In this document: positions 35,689-47,782 of the stretch, in pieces
How positions within the stretch are numbered: the first letter of the stretch is position 1
Layout of the letters: each line of letters opens with the position of its first letter
NCBI RefSeq assembly: GCF_004342905.1
Contig: NZ_SMAN01000019.1
Coordinates: 1-63,898 of the forward strand
DNA length: 63,898 nucleotides
Source of the DNA: Melghiribacillus thermohalophilus
Lineage (GTDB): Bacteria > Bacillota > Bacilli > Bacillales > Alkalibacillaceae
Reading direction: 5' to 3'
The notes under the pieces: model-generated
Told to the model about the DNA's origin: nothing
Database searches by the model: none
The model's input: the letters and a program-made list of their open reading frames with translations, nothing else
Made by a program: the position numbers and the translations under genes

Positions 35689-35718
35689 AAAGGCGATCCA
35701 TGGTGGTGAATCGCCTTT
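35689..35718. terminator. Hairpin downstream of the HD-GYP gene
   Basis: AAAGGCGAT (35689-35697) pairs with ATCGCCTTT (35710-35718) just past the stop of the HD-GYP gene. T runs are interrupted, so strength is uncertain. Confidence 0.6.
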
Positions 35719-35726
35719 CAATTTCG

Positions 35727-36812
35727 TTAAACTGTTTGACAATCGACAATGACGACATTTAGTTCTTTTGCTAAATCGATTTCGTACGGTTTTTCTACAG
35801 GCCGGTCATTTTCCTGAAGAATCCGTATAACTGGCCGGTCCGCTAACTGATTGTTTTGTTTCGATACAATCCCTTTTCTTCCATCACTAAGTACAACATT
35901 TAATCCATTTGGATAAACGGCAACTTTTTTGCGGAAAATTTCCACACACTTTTGGTCAAATAATGTGCCGCTACCGGCATACAGGATTTCCAGTGCTTCA
36001 TGGGGCAGCTTGCTGTTTCGATATAATCGATTGGTGGTCATCGCATCAAATACATCCGCAACGGCAATTATTTTGGCATAAGGATGTATATCCTTTTCCT
36101 GAATTCCCCTCGGATATCCCGAACCATTTAAACGTTCATGATGCTGAAAAGCACAGTGTGCCACAACTAAAGGAAGACCCGATTTCTTCCTGAGGATTTC
36201 ATATCCATACGTGGTATGCTTTTTCATTTCAGCAAATTCTTCATCTTTTAAATGATCTGGTTTCATCAATATATCCTGGGGAACTTCAACCTTCCCTATG
36301 TCATGTAAAATGGCCCCGATCCCGATCTCTTCCAATTTTTTCGGCGGATAACCGAGTTCCTTGGCAATCGTAAGTGAATAAATCGCTACATTCAATGAAT
36401 GTGTAAATAAATAATCGTGCGTAATAAATATGTCAGACAGAAGGGAAAGAATATCCTTGTTCAATTGTATGTGATGTAAAATATTTCGTATTAGATTTTT
36501 TAAATTTTTCCCGGCACTGCTAAGTATGTATGAATGACTGGACAAAGAACTGGAATTGAGCTCATCGAATGTTTCTTTGATCGTCTGGATGGCCTGGATT
36601 TTATCTCTCTCACTGATGGGCGACTGCGGTTCAATACCCGCTGTTTCTTCATCATCTATGTAAACGTATGAAAATTCATACTCCCGTAATTTTTCAATCA
36701 TCCTGGGAGTCAGAGATACGCCCTTATGTAAGAGGATTTTCCCCTTCTCGTTTAAAATCGGCCTTGCAAGCTGATCTCCATTTTTCAAATCTATAACGGA
36801 TACAATTCGCAT
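35727..36812 (-). CDS. HD-GYP domain phosphodiesterase
   Basis: The 361-residue protein has an N-terminal region of about 120 residues (VIDLKNGDQLARPIL and a KGVSLTPRMIEKLREYEF segment typical of the DUF3391-like part). The HD-GYP domain (about 130-300) carries HSLNVAIYS, the HD pair in GIGAILHDIGKVEVP, KHTTYGYEIL and the GYP motif HHERLNGSGYPRG, with IAVADVFDAMTTNRLYR after it. These residues bind the metal centre for c-di-GMP hydrolysis. Start is ATG at 36812 after AGGAGAATTTC. The gene stands alone. It has an unusually long upstream spacer. Confidence 0.9.
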   Translation of the reverse strand: MRIVSVIDLKNGDQLARPILNEKGKILLHKGVSLTPRMIEKLREYEFSYVYIDDEETAGIEPQSPISERDKIQAIQTIKETFDELNSSSLSSHSYILSSAGKNLKNLIRNILHHIQLNKDILSLLSDIFITHDYLFTHSLNVAIYSLTIAKELGYPPKKLEEIGIGAILHDIGKVEVPQDILMKPDHLKDEEFAEMKKHTTYGYEILRKKSGLPLVVAHCAFQHHERLNGSGYPRGIQEKDIHPYAKIIAVADVFDAMTTNRLYRNSKLPHEALEILYAGSGTLFDQKCVEIFRKKVAVYPNGLNVVLSDGRKGIVSKQNNQLADRPVIRILQENDRPVEKPYEIDLAKELNVVIVDCQTV

Positions 36813-37233
36813 GAAATTCTCCTAACATTTTTTCGACAATTTTTTACCTTTTCCATCTAATTATACATGAAAATACCCTAAAATCCATCATTAAGCAAAT
36901 CAGTTATCCCCTTTCTCCTTCATGGCTGTTCAATTGTAATTCTGTGATGATTGTGACAATCAGGAAAGATTGGAGCGGCATGGCGATCATCTGTACTCTT
37001 TGGGCGACATCGATTCACCTTTGGGTGATTAAACCGTTTCCTTTGAGTAGGCAGCCTAACCCCACGGGCTGTGAAAAGTTATCTTTCGGCAAATTACGTT
37101 ACCCTTTTAGGCATTAATCCATCTTCTCTTTACGAATTTCTAAACCGTATTCTAAATGGAAAATGGCACCCCCTTTTGGAACGAAGTGTTATCTGTCCAT
37201 ATACGTTGTGGACATGCTTGAAGCTCAACCATA
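36813..37233. other. Long spacer upstream of the HD-GYP gene with several small dyads
   Basis: No gene is supported. On the minus strand a TATAAT lies near 36862-36867. Small dyads occur: TCACC-TTT-GGGTGA near 37016-37029 and CAGCC...GGCTG near 37053-37073, together with A/G-rich loops. These could belong to a structured leader RNA, but no known riboswitch consensus was matched by eye. Confidence 0.35.
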
Positions 37234-37276
37234 AAAAGGGTTCCGATCTCCAGAAACTGATGATCGGAACCCTTTT
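37234..37276 (-). terminator. Terminator of the yunE-yunD-yunC unit
   Basis: A 15 bp perfect stem (37234-37248 with 37262-37276) is flanked by A/T runs; it follows the yunC stop by 29 bases. Confidence 0.9.
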
Positions 37277-37305
37277 CTTTTTGTCCGTTATCTGTCAACT
37301 TTTAT

Positions 37306-37605
37306 CTACAATTTTAAAAGGGCTTCCCGTCCGGTCATTCCTTCTTTCCAGCCATAATGTTCTTTTGCAGCGCGGGTTACCTTTTGAAGGGGGGCATTCA
37401 GCAGCTGTTCTATGGTACGGACACCCACTGCACGGCCAGCAATAATTTGGCGCTCTGTTTTCCCGTCGAGAATATCCACATCCAATGCTCCGCACATAAT
37501 ATATCCCTTATCATTGGAAATAACTAATAAATTGGTTTCAGGCAAATCCACCTGAACGACTGTGAATGGCTTGTTTTCCACCCATAACGGTTTGACATCA
37601 ACCAC
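37306..37605 (-). CDS. yunC: YunC family protein (DUF1805)
   Basis: The 99-residue protein starts with GTG at 37605 after AAGGGAGCGTGACATA, giving MVDVKPLWVENKPFT, in line with B. subtilis YunC. An ATG-started extension to 37644 would run across the binding site. Family segments are NDKGYIMCGALDVDIL, AGRAVGVRTIEQLLNAPL and GMTGREALLKL. Function is unknown; a structure-known small alpha/beta fold. It lies 59 bases after yunD on the same strand. Confidence 0.88.
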   Translation of the reverse strand: MVDVKPLWVENKPFTVVQVDLPETNLLVISNDKGYIMCGALDVDILDGKTERQIIAGRAVGVRTIEQLLNAPLQKVTRAAKEHYGWKEGMTGREALLKL

Positions 37606-37664
37606 TATGTCACGCTCCCTTCTGATACAATGTATGAGGATCATTCAGGAACGTGAACCTATTT

Positions 37665-39053
37665 TTATAACTTTTTCACAGCTTCTGCCAGGAGATCTCG
37701 TATAAATTCGGGCATATAATAGGTTTTTTCCTTTGCACTCGCAATCTCGGGAAGCAAACGCCCGAATGTAAAGGTATCTGCAGTCGCCAGCTCATATTTT
37801 CTCTCCGGATCAATTTCTTCTCTGTGGATCAAAACCTTTTCAATATGATCAGTTCCATCCTCATCCGTCCGAAGCTTAACATCCAGGCTAGAAAACACCA
37901 TTTTGCCAATAACTTCTCCCCGAAACCCGAATCCCTTTAACGGAAATTCGATAAAGCGGCGGCTGTAAACCATCCGGATGACTTCAACGAGCTTTTCCCC
38001 TTTAATCTTTACTTTACATGGGTTCATCGGGTGCGGACAAATTCTATGTAAATCACCTCGGGTAACCACTCCTGCTGGTAACCCATCTAATAAGACACCT
38101 GCGTTTAACATCGCACAGTCTGCACCGGTCCATTCCTCAAGCTCTTCAACAAGCTTTTTCATCAGAGGAGTTTCCCTGTACCAGTCCGATGGATAGGAAA
38201 CCGCAAGGCTGGCGACAGGCTCTGCTAATTTTTTCTGAGCCTTTTCGAAAATAACCTCAATTCTTTTTCTTGTTTCATGATCTTCTGCTTCTTCCGCCAG
38301 GTCATAAGCATAGGCTTCTTTCCGGACAATGGTTTGCTCCTCTGGATCCCAGTGAATCACAATTTGCCCCGCATATGCCCCAAACTTTCCTATAGCTGCT
38401 AGCAGCGTTCCGTCTACCTGTTCCCCGTTTTTAAACAGGTGATGGGTATGGCCGCCGATAATTACATCTATTTCTTTGTATTTACGGGCAATTTCTTCAT
38501 CATCATTCATGCCCAGATGGGATAATAGCAGGAGCATATCACTTTGTTCCCTGACTTCATTTACATAGCGGTCAAGTACATCATAAGGAGAGGACACATG
38601 CCAGCCTACTTTCTCATAAAACAGACGAAAAGGTGCCGTTAGGCCAATGACTCCGATTCGGGTTCCTTGGTTTGTGGTCAGGATGGTGTATGGCTTTAAC
38701 CATTCTGGGGCACCTTTTTCTATCGGAGAAATATTCGCACATACAGGCTGAAAATCTGCCTGATCATACAGGTGATATAAGTTTTCTTCCGGAAGAGTTA
38801 TCCCTTCATTATTTCCCAGGGTTACACAATGATATCCCGCCCGATTTAACAGATCTACGTTTGATTCACCTAAAAAAGCTTCACTTATGGGATGAACCCG
38901 ATCCATATGATCCCCATTATCAAGCAAAAAATAGGATTCTTCCCTTCTTTCATGGTTTTCTTTTTTGCGCTGAAAATAATGGACCATTTTCGGCCAGTTT
39001 TCGAAATGACTGTGTAGGTCGCTAGAAAAATAAATAAAAATTTTTTCCGTCAT
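37665..39053 (-). CDS. yunD: 5'-nucleotidase / 2',3'-cyclic phosphodiesterase family protein (YunD)
   Basis: From ATG 39053 (GAGGAGAATGTGTAT upstream) the protein has 462 residues. The N-terminal metallophosphatase domain has IYFSSDLHSHF, LLDNGDHMD, TLGNNEG (catalytic Asn-Glu in place of the common GNHE/D), LLLSHLG and GGHTHH. The C-terminal domain (about 270-460) is the substrate-binding UshA-type domain. There is no signal peptide, so it acts in the cytoplasm. The start overlaps yunE by 14 codons' reach (stop of yunE at 39067 lies just upstream). The natural substrate is not known. Confidence 0.88.
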   Translation of the reverse strand: MTEKIFIYFSSDLHSHFENWPKMVHYFQRKKENHERREESYFLLDNGDHMDRVHPISEAFLGESNVDLLNRAGYHCVTLGNNEGITLPEENLYHLYDQADFQPVCANISPIEKGAPEWLKPYTILTTNQGTRIGVIGLTAPFRLFYEKVGWHVSSPYDVLDRYVNEVREQSDMLLLLSHLGMNDDEEIARKYKEIDVIIGGHTHHLFKNGEQVDGTLLAAIGKFGAYAGQIVIHWDPEEQTIVRKEAYAYDLAEEAEDHETRKRIEVIFEKAQKKLAEPVASLAVSYPSDWYRETPLMKKLVEELEEWTGADCAMLNAGVLLDGLPAGVVTRGDLHRICPHPMNPCKVKIKGEKLVEVIRMVYSRRFIEFPLKGFGFRGEVIGKMVFSSLDVKLRTDEDGTDHIEKVLIHREEIDPERKYELATADTFTFGRLLPEIASAKEKTYYMPEFIRDLLAEAVKKL

Positions 39054-39066
39054 ATACACATTCTCC

Positions 39067-39888
39067 TCACATGAATCCATTCCAGATCAATCGAATTCCA
39101 ATCATAACAAGTAATACGCTAAACAAGATTTCAATTGTATCCCCTTTTAACCTGTGATTCATTTTTGCTCCAGCTACACCGCCAATCCAGGCGCCCGGAA
39201 GAAAAAAGAGAACATGTTCCCAGAAAATATGCCCCAGAGATATATGGGCAAGGGTCCCTATAGAGCTGGAAATCAGAATGATAAACATGGTAGTGGCCAC
39301 AGCAATATGAATCGGAAATCCAAAAATCAGCACCATGACCGGTACCATCAGAGACCCACCCCCTATTCCGAATAAACCGGAAACGACTCCGACGACAAAA
39401 GCAATTCCCATAGCAGGAACAGGTGAAAACGAATATGTATAGGTTTCCCCTTTTACGTGGAATGTACGTTTGACTCCCTTTTTTTTCTGGATATCCGTGC
39501 GTTCAGGAATGTTTGTGCGTACAGAAAACATAAATGAAATTAAAATCATCAGCACACCAAAATAGATATAAAATTCGTTTCCGTCCATCAATCGGTTTAC
39601 ATAAACGCCTGTTAAACTTCCTGGAATGCCCGCTAGTAAAAACATCATCCCTGTCTTGATATCTACTGTTTTTTGTTTGAAATATGTCAGTGTTGAGGAA
39701 AGAGCTGTAATCACCATTACGGCAAGGGACATGCCGACTACTGTCTGGGGATTAACCCAGCTAAACTGGGGATGAAACTTTGAAAGAAACAGCATGGAAG
39801 GAATAAAAATCATTCCCCCGCCAAGCCCAGCGATACTGCCAATACATGCGGTGAAAAAGCCGATCAGAAACATATATCCAACGATCAT
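39067..39888 (-). CDS. yunE: TauE/SafE-family permease (YunE)
   Basis: From ATG 39888 the protein has 273 residues, equal to B. subtilis YunE, with about eight membrane helices. It has the family repeat SIAGLGGGMIFIPSML near residue 20 and its second copy GLFGIGGGSLMVPVMVLIFGFP near 178. The family exports sulfite or organosulfonates, though YunE itself has no assigned substrate. A basic loop (RTDIQKKKGVKRTFHVKG) separates the halves. It is 13 bases upstream of yunD. Confidence 0.88.
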   Translation of the reverse strand: MIVGYMFLIGFFTACIGSIAGLGGGMIFIPSMLFLSKFHPQFSWVNPQTVVGMSLAVMVITALSSTLTYFKQKTVDIKTGMMFLLAGIPGSLTGVYVNRLMDGNEFYIYFGVLMILISFMFSVRTNIPERTDIQKKKGVKRTFHVKGETYTYSFSPVPAMGIAFVVGVVSGLFGIGGGSLMVPVMVLIFGFPIHIAVATTMFIILISSSIGTLAHISLGHIFWEHVLFFLPGAWIGGVAGAKMNHRLKGDTIEILFSVLLVMIGIRLIWNGFM

Positions 39889-39997
39889 GGGTATAACCTT
39901 CTTCGCTTCAAAATGATGATCAAAAAACATGAAAAAGATAATGGATCATGTCTTTCATTGTACTGAACCCCTCCCAGAAATAAAAGCAGGGATAGAA

Positions 39998-40028
39998 GAA
40001 ACCCTTGCTGGCAGGCAGCAAGGGTTTC
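39998..40028 (-). terminator. Terminator of the suf operon
   Basis: A 13 bp stem (39998-40010 with 40016-40028) follows sufB on the minus strand and is followed by TTCT. It separates suf from yunE. Confidence 0.75.
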
Positions 40029-40065
40029 TTTCTCTATAGGGAAGGATCTCCATTCAAATGTTTCA

Positions 40066-41463
40066 TTATCCAATGGATCCTTCCATTTCAAACTTAATCA
40101 AACGGTTCATTTCAACCGCATATTCCATTGGCAGTTCTTTTGTAAACGGCTCAATAAAGCCCATCACGATCATTTCTGTTGCTTCTTCTTCAGAAATACC
40201 GCGACTCATGAGGTAGAACAGTTGCTCCTCTGATACTTTGGAAACTTTCGCCTCATGCTCCAGTGAAATGTTTTCATTAAAGATCTCGTTGTATGGGATC
40301 GTATCGGATGTTGATTCGTTGTCGAGAATCAGCGTGTCACACTCTACGTTGGAACGGGCTCCATCGGCTTTGCGGCTAAAGTGGACAATTCCCCGGTACG
40401 TTACTTTACCGCCCTGTTTGGAAATGGATTTCGAAACAATGGTTGATGACGTATTAGGAGCCAGGTGAAGCATTTTCGCACCTGCATCCTGATGCTGACC
40501 TTTGCCGGCAAGGGCGATGGACAGGGTATTGCCTCGTGCACCTTCACCTTTCAAAATGACCGCTGGATATTTCATGGTCAGTTTGGAACCAATGTTTCCG
40601 TCAATCCATTCCATCGTTGCATTTTCATGGGCTTCTGCCCGTTTGGTTACCAGGTTGTAAACGTTGTTTGCCCAGTTCTGGATAGTCGTATAACGGCAGT
40701 AGCCATCTTTTTTAACAAAAATCTCAACGACGGCACTGTGCAGGGAATTCGTCGTATAAACCGGTGCTGTACATCCCTCAACATAGTGTACAGAAGCCCC
40801 TTCGTCCACGATAATCAGTGTCCGTTCAAACTGTCCCATATTTTCTGAGTTAATACGGAAGTACGCCTGAAGCGGTGTTTCTGCTTTAACGCCCTTTGGA
40901 ACATATATGAATGAACCGCCGGACCATACAGCAGAGTTTAATGCTGCAAATTTGTTATCAGATGGCGGTACGAGTTTTCCAAAATATTGTTTAAACAGTT
41001 CTTCGTTTTCCTTTAGGGCCGTATCTGTATCTTTAAACACGATACCCAGCTTTTCCAGATCCTCTTTCATGTTGTGGTATACCACTTCAGATTCATATTG
41101 AGCAGATACGCCGGCCAGATATTTTTGTTCCGCCTCTGGAATACCGAGTTTATCAAAGGTCCGTTTAATTTCCTCTGGTACTTCATCCCATGAACGGCTG
41201 GAACGTTCAGAAGGTTTGACGTAGTACGTAATATCATCAAAATTTAATTCGGATAAGTCTCCTCCCCACTGGGGCATCGGCATTTTATAAAACTGTTTCA
41301 GGGCTTTCAGACGAAACTCAAGCATCCACTCCGGTTCTTCTTTCTGTTTAGAGATCTCACGGACAATATTTTCCGTCAGCCCCCGCTCTGTGCGGAAGAT
41401 GGAAACATCACGTTCGCGAAAGCCGTATTTGTACTCACCAATTTCCGGTGCTTTTTTCGCCAT
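40066..41463 (-). CDS. sufB: Iron-sulfur cluster assembly scaffold SufB
   Basis: The 465-residue protein from ATG 41463 (AAAGGAGGTTGTTTCGATC upstream) is a complete SufB. Landmarks are [19 protein letters not shown] near the start, [41 protein letters not shown] in the middle (beta-helix), and the C-terminal [33 protein letters not shown]. An apparent extension to 41562 overlaps sufU in another frame and is rejected. With SufC and SufD it forms the scaffold on which clusters are built. It is the last suf gene. Confidence 0.97.
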   Translation of the reverse strand: MAKKAPEIGEYKYGFRERDVSIFRTERGLTENIVREISKQKEEPEWMLEFRLKALKQFYKMPMPQWGGDLSELNFDDITYYVKPSERSSRSWDEVPEEIKRTFDKLGIPEAEQKYLAGVSAQYESEVVYHNMKEDLEKLGIVFKDTDTALKENEELFKQYFGKLVPPSDNKFAALNSAVWSGGSFIYVPKGVKAETPLQAYFRINSENMGQFERTLIIVDEGASVHYVEGCTAPVYTTNSLHSAVVEIFVKKDGYCRYTTIQNWANNVYNLVTKRAEAHENATMEWIDGNIGSKLTMKYPAVILKGEGARGNTLSIALAGKGQHQDAGAKMLHLAPNTSSTIVSKSISKQGGKVTYRGIVHFSRKADGARSNVECDTLILDNESTSDTIPYNEIFNENISLEHEAKVSKVSEEQLFYLMSRGISEEEATEMIVMGFIEPFTKELPMEYAVEMNRLIKFEMEGSIG

Positions 41464-41500
41464 GATCGAAACAACCTCCTTTAAAGGTATTGGAGTAATT

Positions 41501-44467
<2,967 letters not shown>

Positions 44468-44485
44468 GATACCCCTCCTATCTGA

Positions 44486-45271
44486 TTACGCTTCCTGTCC
44501 TACAGTTTCATCTTCAATGCCAAGTTCTTTCTTAATCCAGTCATAACCTTCCGCTTCAAGTCGTTCAGCCAGCTCAGGACCTCCTGATTTGACAATGCGT
44601 CCCTGCATCATGACATGCACATGGTCTGGCGTAATATAATTTAACAGGCGCTGATAGTGAGTAATGATCAGACAGCCAAACTCATCGCTGCGCATCTGAT
44701 TGATACCTTTAGAAACTACTTTCAAGGCGTCAATGTCCAGACCAGAATCGATTTCGTCCAAAATGGCAATAGCCGGTTTCAACATCATCAATTGCAAAAT
44801 TTCATTTCGCTTTTTCTCCCCGCCGGAAAAACCTTCATTTAAATAGCGTTGAGCCATATTTTTATCCATTTCCAGAAGATCCATCGTCGCATCCATCTCT
44901 TTAATAAACTGCATAAGCGGAATCTCATTTCCTTCTCCGCGCTTTGCATTGATGGAAGAGCGCAAAAAGTCGGAGTTTGTCACGCCGCTGATCTCACTCG
45001 GATATTGCATAGCCAAAAACAGACCAGCACGGGCACGTTCGTCCACTTCCATCTCCAGCACATCTTCACCGTCTAAGATGATGCTGCCTTTTGTAATCTC
45101 ATATTTCGGATGTCCCATAATCGCAGATGCCAGTGTGGATTTACCTGTACCGTTTGGACCCATGACAGCGTGAAATTCGCCGCCCTTTATCGTAAGGTTT
45201 ACCCCTTTTAAAATCTCCTGACCTTCAATTTCTACGTGTAAATCTTTAATTTCTAAAGTTGATCCTGCCAT
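44486..45271 (-). CDS. sufC: Iron-sulfur assembly ATPase SufC
   Basis: The 261-residue ABC-type ATPase has Walker A GPNGTGKST near residue 38, the signature FSGGEKKRNE near 148, Walker B AIAILDEIDSGLD near 168 and the switch His in IITHYQRLL near 205. It powers conformational changes of SufB-SufD in the cytoplasm. First gene of sufCDSUB, start ATG at 45271 after TTGGAGGTATTAAAAT. The promoter region 45272-45420 has a TTGAAT/TAAGAT-like pair of low certainty. Confidence 0.97.
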   Translation of the reverse strand: MAGSTLEIKDLHVEIEGQEILKGVNLTIKGGEFHAVMGPNGTGKSTLASAIMGHPKYEITKGSIILDGEDVLEMEVDERARAGLFLAMQYPSEISGVTNSDFLRSSINAKRGEGNEIPLMQFIKEMDATMDLLEMDKNMAQRYLNEGFSGGEKKRNEILQLMMLKPAIAILDEIDSGLDIDALKVVSKGINQMRSDEFGCLIITHYQRLLNYITPDHVHVMMQGRIVKSGGPELAERLEAEGYDWIKKELGIEDETVGQEA

Positions 45272-45530
45272 ATTTTAATACCTCCAATTCATATATTTCA
45301 TTTCGTTCATTCTCAATCTATTCTCATTACAATCTTATAACATTTCGTATGTATATTCAACTTTTAAAGGTAATTAAAATCCGCTTTAAGACTATTTTTG
45401 CACTACGATGATAGTAATAACACAAAAACCGTGCATTATTTGGCTAGTGTCTGCAAAGATCACATCATTTATTATAAACAAACTATAGCCGAGATGCATG
45501 TGAATTCTTAAGGAAAAGTGAAAGCAAAAA

Positions 45531-45680
45531 GCAGAACTTCCTTAACCCCCATATGTGAAATGCTCGCTAAGGAACATCGCTAACCGCCCAGGTTTGAAAG
45601 GCTATGGCCCAAGGAACATTTCTAACCGCCCAAATTGAAAGTGTTATGGCCCAAGGAACATTTCTAACCGCCCATATGTC
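45531..45680. repeat. Array of four imperfect direct repeats upstream of suf
   Basis: A motif like GGAACATTTCTAACCGCCCA occurs four times, with GAAC anchors at 45534, 45572, 45614 and 45656 (periods 38, 42, 42). The second and third full units are nearly identical over 29 or more bases; the first two are degenerate. A plus-strand frame through the array (MAQGTFLTA repeated) has no ribosome binding site and is judged spurious. Confidence 0.75.
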
Positions 45681-45758
45681 GACTAGTGCCTGCTGCTCCG
45701 TGGATAAAAAGAAACTTTTGTATCACCCTAAAAAGTCCACCCGTCTTCTTTTACCAGC

Positions 45759-45809
45759 AAAAAACGATAGGGCTGTCACAAAGACGATCAATCGCCTCCG
45801 AGACAGCCC
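45759..45809 (-). terminator. Hairpin terminator after the 50-codon ORF
   Basis: GGGCTGTC and GACAGCCC (45770-45777 with 45802-45809) enclose a 24-base loop with further pairing; on the minus strand TATCGTTTTTTG follows. It lies 33 bases past the stop of the small frame at 45842. Confidence 0.7.
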
Positions 45810-45841
45810 CCATTCTCACTTTATTGATTTTTATTTGAATG

Positions 45842-45994
45842 TTACCGGTGTACTAGTCGATCAACTTCCGCTACAATTCGTCGGCTTTTAAGGTAATCCT
45901 GATCTCTGCGTTTTTCTACCAGCAATCGTTTTTCCAGTCTCCTGCTGTATTCCTCATATCCGATCCCATGTGACTGATGCATCGCTTTTTCCAT
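45842..45994 (-). CDS. Small charged protein, 50 aa, unknown
   Basis: A frame of 50 codons starting at ATG 45994 encodes a hydrophilic, helix-prone protein with MHQSHGIGYEEYSRRLEKRL and a basic C-terminus (KSRRIVAEVDRLVHR). The frame stays open upstream to about 46075 without another good start. An AAGTGAT sequence just before the ATG is only a weak ribosome binding site. A terminator hairpin follows. Composition argues for a real gene; the family is not recognised. Confidence 0.45.
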   Translation of the reverse strand: MEKAMHQSHGIGYEEYSRRLEKRLLVEKRRDQDYLKSRRIVAEVDRLVHR

Positions 45995-46126
45995 ATCACT
46001 TGTGTAATTTAAGTTTAGTGAGTGAATAATAAAAAACCAGCCCTTTCCTTTCGTTTTACATTGGAAAGTATATCATGGATGGGAACCGGACAACAAAGCG
46101 CAGAATACTGTATCAAACCATGAATG

Positions 46127-46163
46127 AAGGGATTCAACTGCATAAATCACAGTTAAATCCCTT
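46127..46163 (-). terminator. Hairpin after metQ
   Basis: A 14 bp stem with one G-U pair (46127-46140 with 46150-46163) lies 60 bases past the metQ stop. The T run is poor. Confidence 0.55.
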
Positions 46164-46222
46164 ACCTTCACAAATGAGGCTATATGCTGGTATTTTCTTT
46201 AAAATCCTTCCATCTTGAACAT

Positions 46223-47095
46223 TTAGTGAACAGGGACAACAGCACCCTCGTATGTTTCTTCTATAAATGTTTGAATTTCTTCTGATTGCAATACCTCAAT
46301 CAGGGTTTGCAGCGCAGGGTCATTTTCATCTTCTGCATTGGACGCAACAATGTTTACATATGGTGATTCAGATCCTTCCAATATTAGCGCATCTTCAAGG
46401 GGATTTAAGCCTGCCTCAATGGCATAGTTGGTATTAATGGCGACCAGTGCATCCTCTTCCCTTTCGTAGAATTGAGGGAGAAGCCCGGCATCAATGCTCG
46501 CATCAAATTCCAGATCCAGCTTGTTTTCATCGATGTCATCGACTGTAGCCTCCACTTTATTCACTCCTTCTTTTAATTTGATCAACCCTTCCCTCTCCAG
46601 AAGTGATAAAATTCTGCCATGGTCGGCTACAGAACGACTCATAATCACGACGGTTCCTTCTTTAATTTCATCCAGACTGCCGATGGTTTTAGAGTAAATA
46701 CCCATTGGTTCAATATGAACACCGCCCAAATTGACAAAATCATAGCCAAACTCTTCCATTTGCTGTTCTAAGTATGGAATGTGCTGAAAATAATTCGCAT
46801 CCAGTGTCCCATTGTCCAGGTCCTTGTTTGGAAGGATATAATCCTGATACACCTCAATTTCTAGTTCGACCCCTTTCTCTGCTAAAAGAGGTTTTGCTTC
46901 TTCAAGAACTTCAGCATGTGGAACGCTAGTCGCACCGACAACTAATTTTGCTTTTTCTTCTCCGGCCTCTGTTCCACTTGTCTCCCCACCTGAGCTGTTA
47001 CTGTCTTTATTTTCGTCCTCAGATGATGCTGTCCCGCAGGCAGCAAGCCCAAGCAAAACGAAAACACTTAAAAGTAAAAGGAATAATTTTTTCAT
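46223..47095 (-). CDS. metQ: Methionine-binding lipoprotein MetQ
   Basis: The 290-residue protein has a lipoprotein signal ending in LAAC at residues 17-20 and a Ser/Glu/Gly-rich linker. The NlpA-family binding domain follows with VVGATSVPHAEVLEEAKPLL near 52, YFQHIPYLEQQ near 100, and the closing YEGAVVPVH. It delivers D/L-methionine to MetNI at the outer face of the membrane. Start is ATG at 47095. It is the last gene of metNIQ. Confidence 0.95.
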   Translation of the reverse strand: MKKLFLLLLSVFVLLGLAACGTASSEDENKDSNSSGGETSGTEAGEEKAKLVVGATSVPHAEVLEEAKPLLAEKGVELEIEVYQDYILPNKDLDNGTLDANYFQHIPYLEQQMEEFGYDFVNLGGVHIEPMGIYSKTIGSLDEIKEGTVVIMSRSVADHGRILSLLEREGLIKLKEGVNKVEATVDDIDENKLDLEFDASIDAGLLPQFYEREEDALVAINTNYAIEAGLNPLEDALILEGSESPYVNIVASNAEDENDPALQTLIEVLQSEEIQTFIEETYEGAVVPVH

Positions 47096-47112
47096 ATGAG
47101 TTCTCTCCTTTT

Positions 47113-47781
47113 TTATCTTTTATCTAATGTTCGAGAAATCAGATCCCCGATGAATTGAAAAAGAAATACAATCAAAACGATCAGTACTGTACAAACAAAC
47201 ACCACGTCAAAATCCCAGCGCTGGAACCCTTTCATATAAGCCAGGTCTCCGAGACCACCTGCTCCGATCACCCCCGCCATAGCGGTGTAACCAATTAAAG
47301 CAATGGCTGTGACTGTAATTCCGGAAACTAAAGCAGGCATGGACTCCGGGAGCAATACTTTAAAAATAATTGTGTTTAAACTGGCGCCCATGGCCTGTGC
47401 TGCCTCAATGACACCTTTATCCACCTCCTTTAATGCAATTTCAACCATCCTTCCATAAAAGGGTGAGGCACCAATAATAAGGGCCGGCAGCGCTGCCTTT
47501 GGTCCCCGGATTGTCCCTACTAAAAACTCTGTAAAGGGAAAAAGAAGTAAAATTAAAATGATAAACGGGATTGCCCGAAAAATATTGACAAAGGAAGCGA
47601 CAATAAAATGAAAAAATGGATTTTCTTTCAACCCTCCCTTTCCGGTTAAAAAGAGCAACAAACCAAGTATGATGCCAAAAATCAAGGTTCCTATCACAGA
47701 AATGATCGTCATATATAGTGTTTCATAAGTGGCGGTCCATAAATCTTCCAATCTCACATTGGGGAACCATTCGTAAAGCAT
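47113..47781 (-). CDS. metI: Methionine ABC transporter permease MetI
   Basis: The 222-residue permease has five membrane helices and the EAA-type cytoplasmic loop VIEAAQAMGASLNTIIFKVLLPES near residue 133, which docks with MetN. The NIFRAIPFIILI segment near 68 is characteristic of methionine permeases. In B. subtilis it is named metP. It starts one base after the metN stop. Confidence 0.95.
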   Translation of the reverse strand: MLYEWFPNVRLEDLWTATYETLYMTIISVIGTLIFGIILGLLLFLTGKGGLKENPFFHFIVASFVNIFRAIPFIILILLLFPFTEFLVGTIRGPKAALPALIIGASPFYGRMVEIALKEVDKGVIEAAQAMGASLNTIIFKVLLPESMPALVSGITVTAIALIGYTAMAGVIGAGGLGDLAYMKGFQRWDFDVVFVCTVLIVLIVFLFQFIGDLISRTLDKR

Positions 47782-47782
47782 C

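Noticed and set aside
37071-37445. Plus-strand frame of 124 codons
   Set aside because: It runs through the terminator and antisense to yunC, has unbalanced composition and no ribosome binding site.
45272-45420. Fur-like repeats (TGAGAAT/GAGAATGA) before sufC
   Set aside because: Only one half site resembles the Fur consensus; the other half does not, so no operator is claimed.
45531-45680. CRISPR array
   Set aside because: Repeats are imperfect, the array has only four units, spacers are similar to one another, and no cas genes are nearby.
45604-45891. Plus-strand frame of 95 codons with MAQGTFLTA repeated
   Set aside because: It is the translation of the 42-base direct repeat (14 codons per unit), has no ribosome binding site, and its second half overlaps a terminator and the small minus-strand frame.
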